From Spirometra erinaceieuropaei (Eukaryota; Platyhelminthes; Cestoda; Diphyllobothriidea; Diphyllobothriidae), in assembly GCA_902702965.1 (NCBI GenBank), contig CACRXP010000858.1:79516-143515 (forward strand): a stretch of DNA of 64,000 nucleotides, given 5' to 3'. Positions 12,621 to 23,203 of the stretch are shown one piece after another. Each line of letters begins with the position of its first letter. Within the stretch, counting starts at the first letter, position 1. The translations under genes were made by a program, and so were the position numbers. Under the pieces are notes generated by a model. The model had not been told where the DNA came from, searched no databases, and was given only the letters and a program-made list of their open reading frames with translations.

Positions 12621-14299
12621 CCCATAAGACAGGCTGGTGGGGGAATAGACAATTCTAAGTGTTGCGACACTGTATTCCCGCCGTGCAATGTATAGAAACC
12701 CAGATTTGATTTTTTATCCTCGGCACAAATTAATGTACGTGAACTTGGACAAAAGCCCTCTCGGTAAGCCCCATTAGGATCGACCCGAATGACGATATGA
12801 ATATTCGGACCGAATTCAATTACTTTCAGCGAAAAAACGCGTACTAACCACAGTCAGTGTACCATTCAATTCTGAGGAAAGAAAAAAGGTGCCGGATAAG
12901 CTTTTGGAGGGCCGAACTTCAAGCAACTCTGTCATGGAACGACACGTACTACCTAGAAATCTAAACGTATTTCGCGTAGTTTAGCTGCAGAGCGTGGTAA
13001 GTCAGTCTAAAAATTCAATATCAGTTGAATCAAGTCCAAATAACGTCGGGGTGGAACAAAACCTCGAGGCCTGGATACCTGACAGTGTCTCTGCCATTGC
13101 CTTGCCAAGGATTTCTCGAACATATTCGTATGCAAATTTAGTCGTAAACATGCTACTCATAGTTGATCATCTGTTTTACTTCCCAATTTCCAAAATTGAT
13201 GTCCCGGGCTTAGAGCTTATAGAAAATCCGGCGAAAAGAGATGCAGTTTGTCACGGCAAAATGAAAAAGTGCATTTATGCAGCTTAGTTAGATGACTAAA
13301 CAGGTGCATACCCGTTCTAAAAATTTACTTGTTTGTGTTCTTCCTTATTGTTGTCAACCGGAACCCAAAACGGGAAGCATTATTACGGTATAGGTAAGAA
13401 AGATGACCAACACGAGCTTGACGTACGAACGACGGAGACCGTACACTGCGCCGGAAATTATCTCGAGTCGGATGGACTCAGAACTGCCAGCAGAATACGA
13501 TTGAGATGGAAAAATGAAGCTGATTTAAACTATCTTCCCTAGCTATATTAACAATGAGACGTGTACTTGAGCTATCAGAGTGAGGTAAAATAGAGACCCT
13601 GGAAGGTTGCCAATTGACAAGATAATTTGGTTCCCTAGACCTATGGCTGGGCTAAAATTCACCCTTCAATGAAACCCCATGGCAACTCCGAGAGAATCAG
13701 GACCCGAGTTAATGAAGTCTGGTTCATGCCAGCTGAGGGGCTGGCACGTAACGTGCGCGTAAAAAAATAATGCTTTGCATCGGCAACTGTTAAAGTCGCC
13801 TTGTAGTTTGAACAGACGAGTGGGGACGATGCGACATAGGTTCTCCTCATTAGAATTCATGTCAAGCGCAAAACAAAACTGCCTCCCAAAATACCGTTAG
13901 AACGCGTCCATACCAACGCAAGTGCCACCTTCTGTAAAAGCACATTCTCCAACAAGACAACATACAGCTAGTAGGAGGAAATTGGTTGGGGAGGTCCAAA
14001 TCTGAATATGCTACGTAAAAAAGGATCCGAGAACCACCGCAAGGGCTATGGCTCAGGAGGAAGGCCCGACAACACAACGAAAATCGATATCCATACAAAG
14101 AAACAGCTAGGGATGGTGTTGAGGCTGATATGTAAACCGACGAACGCGCAACCGCACATTAGGTGCTGAGACGTAGTCTGGCCAAAGTAATCAACCGTTC
14201 GGGGGCCCGCAACATCCAACACGAGTGATGGAATTTCAGCAACTACCATCTTGCATGCCGGCCCTTAAGTAGTTTGCGCACCGGCAGGCAAAAATCCTT

Positions 14300-14500
14300 G
14301 AAAAAGGGGAGAACGATTAATTATCACAGGTATGCAGTAGCATAGCGACTGCATCCTATAAATACTGCAACTTCTTGTGCACGAATCACCCGCGTCTGTC
14401 ACTGTCTCTGATGATGGGTTCGAGCGTGAATCCAAAACCTCAGGCAAATAAAGCTTTTGTTCCAGCGATCACTTCTACTTCTTATCAGTTTTAGGTGTGT
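14300..14500 (+). mobile_element. Solo PLE 3' terminal sequence with hammerhead-like motif
   Basis: This segment aligns by eye to the right terminal arm at 21904-22066, sharing TATAAATACTGC, CTGTCTCTGATGATGGGTTC and AATAAAGCTTTTGTTCC. The CTGATGA core is at 14408-14414; the following stem GGGTTC pairs with GAATCC, and the GAAA is changed to AAAA. No PLE coding sequence adjoins it. Confidence 0.5.
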
Positions 14501-15785
14501 TAGGGTTTACCAGTTCGAACGTACAACTCTGACTCAGAAGAACTACAGAAATCAATGGCGGAACTGAAGGTACATGGAATGGATGCAGACGACGGAGGAA
14601 TTAGGTGAGCCAAACCAAATCAAACAATTATTTACTATTTTGTTAGAAACTAGCCTACATGTAGAAGAAACAACCTTAACTCAAAAGAAACAAATATATG
14701 AGGCGGATAAACTATAGTGACAGCGGAAGTTCTTTTACGACACATGTGTGCTCCACACTATTTCCATTTGAATTAAATGGCACAATAGTTATGCAGAATC
14801 CTCTTGGTAGCCAAAAGTCACAGTCCAATAGGCGTAACTGAAATATCGTTTTATGCGACTATGGGAGATATTGCGGCGTCGAAAGAGCAAACGTTTGGAC
14901 AAAGAAAAGTGGTAGTGTTTCTTGTTTGACAGAACTGAATCGAAGAATAATGGAAGACTGGGTACAAATGCCACAGGTGAGCACGAATACTGCTATTTCG
15001 AGAGCTTAATTCTGCCCAGAGGATTTGCTCATTCTTTTAGTAGTAAGCACCCATGGATCTCTGATTGGGTCTAACTGTGCTAAGTATTATGTTTAGGTAA
15101 CGATCATGAATACACTTGTTAAAATCAACGTGAAGAGATTGGTAGTCTTAATATGGTAGTTTGTTGTCCTTGAAACTAGGACCGCGCAGTTAGAGCAAGC
15201 AGACCAACAAATAGAGACACCAGTCTATGTGAATGAACACCTATTCACTGGATAGTTTGTGCGGATGAATAAATTTATGAGGTTAGTGCCTTCACCCCAT
15301 TTACTGCGTAGACTGTTAAACGAGAAAGTCGCATGGTCGGATTCCTGTCGCGGCTGCTGGGAAAACCACAAGAGCGTTCAGCAGACAGCATTTCCTAATT
15401 AAGCCAGCGAAGCCACATGGGACGTTTACATCCGGATGGAAAACACAGATTGGCAGTGATTCTGCTCGGTTGTGGGGGGCGGGGGGGGGGGGAAGCGAAG
15501 GCGCTGAATCCTTTCGCCTTTACCAGACATTGGCTACAACGTCAGCACAATCGCCTGAGTAGTCCAGGAAGTGTCAAACTGTCAGAAGGACAACAGGCCA
15601 TGAAAACGGCGGAATTGGCGGCAATCAAATTTCAAGGCCGATTTCACTGCGCGTAGAAACTACTACAGACTGCGCTTGAGGTAGTCTGAAGTTAACTGAT
15701 AACCGCTGGCCGGTCCAGGAAATTTAATAGCAAAAAACTGTTCCCCGACTCCATGTCCTCTATCATCTTTCATAGGCTACCTACA

Positions 15786-16770
15786 GTGCGCGACCGATCT
15801 CATGAAATGTTGGCTGATATTCTGGAATGTGTTTTCGATTAGGAAGGATTATTTAGGTGGAGTTGTAACACTGATTGGCGTGCAGCTTAATCCCATAGCA
15901 TTTCGGACTTACCAGGATGTCGGCTTTTGAATGCACATCTTTTTAAAATTCCGCGGAAACCACACACGGAAAAAATGACTACTTAAGTAGCGTACACTTT
16001 TCACACTGATTTTTGGTGGTCAAGTACATTTTATAGAATGCATGCGCAAAAATATGCTTTCTTTTACTCCTTTGATAGAAAATCACATTATCTTCATATT
16101 TTAAACCCGAAGAAAGTGCATATTTAGGTTTTAAAAAGGCTTCCCAATTCCCCAATAATTTTGTGCCAGATCTCCCATTGCAATAGCGTTTATCAATTTT
16201 GGTCTACAAGGTTCATGCTTTGCGCGTAAGGAAAATCATAAATTCCTTTATGCTTTCAAGAAGATACTATATAGAGTTCATTAAATTTTTCGATGGATCC
16301 GGACTGTGTTGTACATTCTATAAGAAGCATTGGTAAACGAACATGTGCGGTCCTATGTGCATGGACATCGCACGGCCTTAAAAATCGCATAATAAGAAAC
16401 TTCTTTTAAAACCTAAATATACACTTTCTTCGGTTATGAACTATGAAGCTTATGTGATTTTCCACCAAAGGGGTAAAAGAAAGCATATTTTTGCGCATGC
16501 ATTCTATCAAACGTACTTACATTTATAAGACCACCAAAAAGCAATGTGAAAAGTACATGTTACTTAAGTAGTCATTTCTTGCGTGCGTGGTTTCCGCAGG
16601 ATGTTAGAAAGACGTGCATTCAAAAGCCGACATTCTGGTGAGTTCGAAATGCTATAGGATTATACTGCATGGCAGTCAGTGTTACAACTCCACCTAAGTA
16701 ATTCTTCCTTATCGAAAACACATTTCAGAATTTGGCCAACATTTTATGAGATCGGTCACGCACCGTACAC
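15786..16770. mobile_element. Foldback element with long inverted arms
   Basis: The outer ends GCGCGACCGATCTCATGAAA and its partner, TTTTATGAGATCGGTCACGC, begin two inverted arms (15786-16138 and 16405-16770) that align over about 355 bp, including GGTTTTCGATTAGGAAG-like, TTTTGAATGCAC, ACTACTTAAGTAG, GCATGCGCAAAAATATGC and TTTAGGTTTTAAAA blocks. The roughly 265-bp centre has no open frame of note. It could be a non-autonomous DNA transposon; no transposase is seen. Confidence 0.7.
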
Positions 16771-17241
16771 CGAACGGACTGTCTGTTTTTGCGTAACTCG
16801 ACCCAGGGAAGCAAAACTACCATACTGTGCACAAGTCAAATTAATGGTTGTGAAGGTATTATGTGTGAGCTTAGGAATCTCGCTCGAAGTAAATAAATGA
16901 AATGAGCTTTTTAAAGGCCGATCTGATTTTTCGTGTAACGCTTAACATTGAATACTACTAGCTTTAAATGGTAAGAGTATTTCTGCACCTGCTAAACGAG
17001 CAATAGCAGATGTCAGCAGTATAGCGAAACTAAATTCCTATCCAACAGGTTTAAGTACGCGGTCCCCTATCTAATGCAATTAAATTCAAATGCTTACATG
17101 AGGAAATTGGGTCCAGGCATACGGTGTCGAGTTCTGACGGCTTAATTTCGAGTTTGTTCACTGGGTTCAGACTAAAGCATAAGGTTCAGTTGGAAAAGTG
17201 AAGTTATAACAGACACCACACGTGGACAGCTGGGGACATAC

Positions 17242-17301
17242 TGATGAGCCGAACCTCCCCTGTTGCATCATGCAGCTGTACAACATCAGCAAAACCAGCA
17301 C
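17242..17301 (-). CDS. scrib: Candidate scrib exon, linker and first strand of PDZ3
   Basis: This proposed 60-nt exon follows CCAG with a two-base completion of Gly, then AGFADVVQLHDATGEVRLI, and ends one base into a codon at a strong GTATGT donor (17241-17236). The incoming phase matches the 17542 donor. GEVRLI is placed like the first strand of PDZ3 (GEEIRL in vertebrate Scribble). The acceptor has little polypyrimidine tract. It is weaker than the other exons. Confidence 0.4.
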
Positions 17302-17541
17302 CTGGACATTTGGCACCCGTGTTAGTGGTATGGTGGAGAAAATATATGTGTTTCTTCGGCCCTCGTGGGAAAATAAGTGTGTCCAACACCGACACGACCG
17401 AATTAGGTCAGAAATTACCCCTAGCAGTCAAGCTAAAAGTAAAAGTTTGGTGACGGCCAGAAGAACGAAAGAACGAAAGGCAAAACTGGCATAGCTAGTG
17501 TCGACAGATAGGACGTGAATGCGGAGGGTTGAAATTGATAC

Positions 17542-17683
17542 CTGGTGAGAGTGGGGAGCTAGGTGACAGAGGCCGAGACGACGAAACTGGACGGAGCAAC
17601 TCCAGCTCGACCTGCGGTGCAGATCCAGTCAGTAGAGTGATGACCTGGTCGTGGCGCGCACTCCGAACATCGATTCCATTTAT
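17542..17683 (-). CDS. scrib: scrib exon, end of PDZ2 and start of linker
   Basis: This 142-nt exon starts after GTTACAG at phase 0 with INGIDVRSARHDQVITLLTG and QVELELLRP. ARHDQV is the PDZ helix B and corresponds to the ARHDHAV segment of Scribble PDZ2. A Ser/Pro-rich linker (SSSRPLSPSSPLSP) follows. The donor GTATCA (17541-17536) leaves one base (G) of the next codon, fitting the candidate exon at 17301. Confidence 0.88.
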
Positions 17684-17768
17684 CTGTAACATTGACCACA
17701 TAAGAATCACAAGGTGCGGTCAGGATAGATTACACAGGACGAGACAAAATAGGTTTCAACAAACTTGC

Positions 17769-17849
17769 CTTAATCAGCTGGTCACCAACACGCAGATTGC
17801 CCGACTTGTCGGCGGCCCCGCCTTCCACAATTCGGCTAATATAAATGTT
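17769..17849 (-). CDS. scrib: scrib exon, middle of PDZ2, followed by a GC-AG intron
   Basis: This exon has 27 codons, phase 0/0. It encodes NIYISRIVEGGAADKSGNL and RVGDQLIK, the central PDZ strands and the GD-turn. The acceptor is CTGCATAG. The only donor that keeps the domain intact is AAG|GCAAGT (17768-17763), a GC-type donor with otherwise perfect consensus. The intron is 85 bp and the join restores LIK-INGIDV. Confidence 0.88.
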
Positions 17850-19206
17850 CTATGCAGGGCAGAGGAAAGAAACTGAGTATACGCAGATAGAGACACAAAA
17901 ACAAATGTGTGAATAAAAATCAGGCGAACTCTTTTAGAAAGGTAATACAACATTGGCAAAGACTTGGTGTCGGGGGGTAAACATTTGGGAGAAGATTGCA
18001 AAGATCCGTGAGTAACAAGAAAAACCGGGGCAAAAAGAAGAAGGAGAAACTTGAGAGCAAATCAGCAAAGGTGAAGTGAAAAGAGGTGAACGGAAAAACC
18101 GGCGACAGCGGTGGAAAGGAGGGACGCAGAAGCATATGAGAGAAACGTGAATGAAAGAGATAGGGCGGACGTAGCGAAGATGAACATGCAGAGGAATAAG
18201 TGGAACAATGAAGACGTGTTAGGAATCGCTTCTGCCCAAAAAGATTCCTCGTCTTATAAATCAAAGACTGGCGTGCCACCTCAGTTTTGACATGATTAGC
18301 TTCCTATCAGTCCAAAATCTCATAGTGGCGGACCAATCAACGGCAAGAAATATCTAATGGAAGTTCTACCGGACGCCAGTACCAGAGCAGGAGTCAATTC
18401 AGCAGTGTCAGAAACAACAATCTTGCACTCAGCAAGGGAAAGGAAGGAAGAGCGAGGAAGAGAACCCGGACCGAATGACCAAAACGTTGCAGTCGCGGAT
18501 TGGTAAATTTTGGGGAAGTTGAAAAACGCCGAAAAAACGGAGGAGAACAGGGATCAGACAGATAAATGAAAGAAGTTGCAAAGAGGGAAGAAGAAACCTG
18601 GCGTAAATGAGGACGAAAAGACTGGAGGGAGAAGTCCATGCACGGAGCAAGTGATGGCGCCACGAACTGGCAATGACAGTGACGGAAATCGAAATTATCG
18701 ACAGCCTATCGGCTCAGGGGGTCCTCGATAAACATTCTTATCTAGTCACTGAGACATGGTATTGACGAAAAATTGCTGGTGTGCTCAAAATAAGAACGAT
18801 TGATTTATGTCTCTCAAAGGGGGAGTGAAGGGGTAAGGAATTAAGAAAAGAGGAAATCAAGAGGGAGGAAAAAGAGGGGCAGAAGTAAAGACAGGCGAAA
18901 AAATACAAGCATAGGAAGAACGTAGATTGAAGGAGGGCAGTGGGGGAGAAATGACGAGAAAGAGGTCGAAAAATACAATTTAAAACTGTGGTTGATTCTG
19001 AGTGAGAAAAGGAAAGTGAGTCATTGCGACGGACAGGAGTACAGGACAGAAGACAATACAGTCAACCATGGTTAAAAAAGCAGTTGGTACTTAGTGATTT
19101 AAATAATAAACACCAAGCACGCGAATCACTAGAGAAGTGACGATAGGAAAGACATCACAACCGGCCAAGTGGGGTCTCACTAAAACTGCTCGCAGAGACA
19201 GAAGTA

Positions 19207-19207
<1 letters not shown>

Positions 19208-19256
<49 letters not shown>

Positions 19257-19278
19257 TAGATAGAGAGAGAGAGAGAGG
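19208..19278 (+). repeat. (GA)n microsatellite
   Basis: Nearly pure GA repeats of about 45 bases (19210-19252), interrupted, then a second shorter run to 19278. Confidence 0.95.
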
Positions 19279-20239
19279 GGGGGAGACAGAAAGAATGTGT
19301 CTACGTGGGAGGAACACAGGTGACTAAAACATACCTCGAGGAAGGCGCTATTCTGTTAAATAGTAGGTTAAGAGAAAACGAACAGCCAGTTCAGAGAAAA
19401 AGACAAACGAATCATAAGGACGATAATCACAAGGACAAAAATATAAATGCGGAAAATGGTTTAACAGTCTCAGTTCATGTTCGTGCAGTTGCTTGGGGGA
19501 TGGATTGCATACTAAATGTTTGTCTTCCTGGGACAGCGAGTCCAACTGCATCAGGATTGCTTTCACCTTCGTCCGACTCGTCTTTGTGGGAGCTGCGACC
19601 GCCCAGCGAGGGTAGTTTGAAGTGAGTTCGCAAAAAATTGCCGATCAGCCCGTTGTTTTCCTCTCTACCCTCAAAAACAGCCGCATTTCCCAGACACTCT
19701 CCGACTGCTTTCAGAGAATTTGAGAATAACGCTAACTATAGTCACTGTGTCATACATGTGAGGACTGTGTTCGCTGTTCTGAGTCTGGAGGCTTAACATC
19801 AAGTCACTCGGGTTGCTCATAAGTTTGAGCAGGGGCAGATCGCAATTTCAAGCCGCACGGGGTCGTAACCCCGAAAGACAACTTGGGCTAAATTAGGCTT
19901 TACCTCCCAATACAAGCTTAAGCTTCTCAGAAGTAACACCATCAGAAACCTAAGAAGTAAGGCCGGACACAAGGTTGTAGCCGTATGAGCCAGAAAAAAA
20001 CTAATTACAGTAAACAAGGCGCAAAATCGACTTCTGAGCGAAATGACGGAAGGCAGAAGTTCGTGGAAATCAGGAAGGAAAAAAATAGAATACGATAGTA
20101 CAGCAGGTAGGACCGAACAATCTGGAAGAATGAAAGCAAGTTGCACGATAGATATCGTTTTGGATGGCCCAATGTAAAAGTGGGCAGTGGAGCCCCTACG
20201 TAATTTTTGTCTACGTAATCGCTCCACTGCAGGAATCAC

Positions 20240-20725
20240 GGTTTGAGACGGCGATGAAGATCATAAGTGAAGAAAATTCGAGCACCGGAAGACTTTGTTT
20301 ATTGTCCTGAGCTTTCAAATTCGTACAGGAGTCCATCTTCAGGGGTAGTGGCAGCAACAGAACAAGCGGCAGTTATGAGGCATGCGGGCCCAATTATCGA
20401 CCGACGGCGCAAGACTGGAGGTGACTACGCAGGGCTCTGTACGTCGGCGCCAGATCGATAAATCGATTGATTGAGTTCTCATCCGAGGCCCAGGCTTCAA
20501 TCGATTCTCGGCCTGTTTGTTTCCGGCGTGGGCGCCGGCGTACAGAGCCCTGCGTAGTCATCTCCAGTCTTGCGCCGTCGGTCGATGATTGGGCCCGCAT
20601 GCCTCATAACTGTCGCTTTTTCTGCTGCTGCAATCTCTGACGATGGACTCCTGTACGAGTCCGAAAGCTCAGGTCAATAAACAAAGTGTTCCGGTGCTCG
20701 TCTCTTCTTCTTCACTTATGCGTAC
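20240..20725. mobile_element. Inverted pair of PLE 3' ends
   Basis: Two arms of about 210 bp face each other around a spacer near 20460-20515. Reading leftwards from 20531 the minus strand encodes SDENSINRFIDLAPTYRALR, a typical C-terminal tail of PLE GIY-YIG proteins, then a stop, then a hammerhead-like segment and AATAAAC near 20290-20345. The plus arm (20518-20725) repeats the end of this coding tail and the same 3' segment; its CTGACGA is at 20637-20643, with stem GGACTC/GAGTCC and GAAA at 20663-20666. The whole can fold as a long hairpin. Confidence 0.6.
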
Positions 20726-20854
20726 ACCTCGAACTCGAAATTTCACCTTCATTCGCCATTAAGATCCTCCGAAACAAGCGACGGAAAAAGTCCGCTTTTT
20801 ACAGACCTTAAGAAGTTGAGAAATGGAAAAGTTGGAGGGTGAGACACGACTTAC

Positions 20855-20947
20855 AGGAGTGTCGACCTTGTGAACCAACAGGCCGCGGCCACCGGCGATG
20901 CTGAAGCCAAGACCACTCCAGTCACGATGAAGAACGCATTTTATTGT
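20855..20947 (-). CDS. scrib: scrib exon, start of PDZ2
   Basis: This exon has 31 codons, phase 0/0, with a CTCGTCCAG acceptor and a GTAAGT donor (20854-20849). It encodes TIKCVLHRDWSGLGFSIAGG and RGLLVHKVDTP. SGLGFSIAGG is the canonical PDZ ligand-binding loop, matching PDZ2 of Scribble. It joins to NIYISRIVEGG in the next exon. Confidence 0.92.
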
Positions 20948-21236
20948 CTGGACGAGCAAGAGAACAAGGAACAGTAAATCACAACAGGATGGGCAGTCAA
21001 CCAAATACATACATCTGTAAACGAGTAGACGGTCTTTCGAAAGTAAGCAGCCATTTTTCTTTCTTCATTCAATCAGATATTATCCGTCTTCAACGCGGAA
21101 ACTTGATACTTGTCCAAATAAAACAAAGTTTCCTCACCCGCTTATTTGTGCTAATTAATGAAGTCGCCTATTAGATTCACATTCATGCCGTTGGAATAAA
21201 TTCGACTCGAACGGAGGTGCAATTGCTAAAAGAAGA

Positions 21237-22066
21237 GATTTATTGGTCCGACATTTCAGATTATCACACGATCCCATTGTCAGAGACAGACGCAAAAAAG
21301 GGTAATGACGGCAGGCACAAGGAGTGCGGTACTTATAGGAGGCGGTTGCCAGGCAACCGCATACCTACAGTAATTAGCAGCAATTGCGGATCAAGGGCAG
21401 TTGCGAACAAAGCAACTACGTCGGAAAAACTGAAAGACTACACTGAACGCGAATGGCTAAACATGCGGCAGCAGAGGGAGAATGACGCTAGCTCCCAGGC
21501 AGTGGCTCATTCGACGGGACCCAGCCGCACCTTCAAGCTGGATGAGGCCGGAATTCTGGCAAGAGGTGACAACCGCGTGATCCGTGAGCTGCTTGGCTCA
21601 TGGCTATCTGGCCCACAGTCACTTAACAGGCACAAGGACCTTCTGCGTCCATATGCTGTGCTGCGACTTTGCCATGGAAAAATAATCNNNNNNNNNNNNN
21701 NNNNNNNNNNNNNNNNNNNNNNNNNNNNNNNNNNNNNNNNNNNNNNNNNNNNNNNNNNNNNNNNNNNNNGACAGTGAGCCAAAGGAATGAGCGATCGTCA
21801 CGCTAAGAAGCAACAACGGTGATGAAATCATGAACACCGACGACTCGGTTACGGACAGACAAGCAATCACTGCATTAAAAGCAATTTCCATGGATGAACA
21901 AGTGCTGTTAATTACTGTAGGAATCTGGTCGTTCGGCAACTGCGCCCTGTAAATACTGCGCTCCTTGTACCTCCAGTACCCTTTCCTGCGGTTGTCTCCG
22001 ATGATGGGTTCGAGTAATAACTCGAAATGTCAGGCCAATAAACCTCTTGTTCCAATTATCGCATTT
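21237..22066 (+). mobile_element. PLE fragment with inverted terminal arms, N gap inside
   Basis: The central plus-strand frame (about 21430-21687) encodes FKLDEAGILARGDNRVIREL, then LGSWLSGPQSLNRHKDL, a PLE GIY-YIG C-terminal tail (ARGD..xRELLESWxSGPxSINxxxDL). It is flanked by arms of about 150 bp in inverted orientation (21237-21379 and 21904-22066), sharing the CTGTTAATTACTGTAGG block and an end with a hammerhead-like core and AATAAA. PLEs are known to carry inverted or direct LTR-like ends. The N run 21688-21769 hides part of the element. Confidence 0.6.
21688..21769. other. Assembly gap (82 N)
   Basis: Unknown sequence inside the PLE fragment at 21237-22066. Confidence 1.
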
Positions 22067-22609
22067 TCCACTTCTGAACTGCTCCCTGAAAATAGTCCGC
22101 TTGCTTCAATCGGCAAAATGAGGTTCACTCGATAAGTACTGGATCCAGCAACTATTAAAATTGGAGCGTTCGTATTTAGGACAATGATGCCTGATTTCGG
22201 TCATTGAACACTGCCGATTCCAAAATAAAGAACGCAATTGCCCCCCCCCCCCTCCTCCCATCCCACCAACGAATTCGCGAAGTACTGAAACAGTGAACCC
22301 TGAAAAGAACAGATGCCCTGCTGGAAGTCCTATTTGAATAATTACTCATGCCTTAGATTTGCTCAAGTTCAATTTGATGAACACACCTCAGAAAACACAG
22401 CCTAAGTTCCTCTAGCACGATTTTCTTCTGGGTATTCGGAGTGCTACGTTAACTCGGCATCCTAAATAAGAGCAAAAAAGATGAGACTTAGTAAGCAGAA
22501 AGCCAAGGAAGCCGTTCGCTGCCTCTTCAATAAAATCGACGGAAAATGGACAATCACAGGGTGCAAAGCAGTCCCTTTTATATCCAGAAAATTTTCTATG
22601 CTCATAATT

Positions 22610-22735
22610 CATAGATATTTTGGCAGATTTGAATAATTCATATTGACTCAACTGCAAAAAACTCGGCGCCTCGGTGGGATTCGAACCCACGGAGCTAACG
22701 CTCGAACCACCTGAGCCACGAGACCCCGTCGGACG
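22610..22735 (-). repeat. tRNA-like repeat, second family, anticodon arm deleted
   Basis: The minus strand reads TCTCGTGGCTCAGGTGGTTC, GAGCGTTAGCTCC, GTGGGTTCGAATCCCACCGA, then GGCGCCGAGTTTTTTGCAG and TCAATATGAATTATTCAAA. D arm and T arm are kept but the anticodon arm is missing, so this is a pseudo-tRNA with the family tail, not a working tRNA gene. Confidence 0.65.
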
Positions 22736-23091
22736 ACGCGAGTTTAATCACATTTGGGTCAAGTTACCCGCCCAACCTACTGAAACGTCTGGAATCCACT
22801 AAATATGACTGCCCAAGCAGGATTTCCTAAGTAATTCACCTAGAATCTAACAGATGACTACCAGGCCCACGTAATTCATGAATGCTCATAATTATCGCAG
22901 ATCACGTTTGCATACTTGCGCATGTTTCCCTAGCAGACCAAATTAATCCAAATGAGAAAGGCTTATCAAAATAACCTTCGTCAACTTGAAACTTGATTTT
23001 GCTGTTCGCGAAAATCGGGTGGGGCGAGATGCGAATAGCACGTGATTTTCAGAAAAAAACGGGAAGGGCACGGGAATATGGACCCGCCGTA

Positions 23092-23203
23092 TTACAGGTG
23101 ACCTTGCGCTGACTTCCAGGCGTGGTGTTGGGGTGAAATTCAGAGCGATGAATTCGTACCTCCCTGGAATTCAGCACAAGGTCACCTGCAGTAGGGGGGC
23201 CCT
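23092..23203. repeat. Short inverted repeat, potential hairpin
   Basis: TACAGGTGACCTTGCGCTGA and CTTCCAGG pair with CCTGGAATTCAGCACAAGGT and CACCTGCAGTA further right; arms of about 36 bp, about 45-bp loop, few mismatches. No other copy was noticed. Confidence 0.6.

Larger units (their letters stand above)
9394..17241. other. Long intronic region before the PDZ3 second-half exon
   Basis: Contains the PLE relic 9600-9840, the N gap, the dispersed repeat near 11.2 kb, the trinucleotide tract, a solo PLE end at 14.4 kb and the foldback element at 15.8-16.8 kb. A G-run lies at 15479-15491. One PDZ3 exon is expected but not found. The remaining unique stretches (for example 12.7-14.2 kb and 14.5-15.7 kb) show nothing. 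Confidence 0.6.
17850..20854. other. Intron within PDZ2
   Basis: Purine-rich on the plus strand between about 18000 and 19280 (many GA/AAG runs, ending in the GA microsatellite). The PLE inverted pair lies at 20240-20725. No exon is seen. Confidence 0.7.

Noticed and set aside
12253..12695. Open frames rich in Val, Ser or Leu on both strands
   Set aside because: They are produced by the GTA/GTG trinucleotide tract and are low-complexity in every frame.
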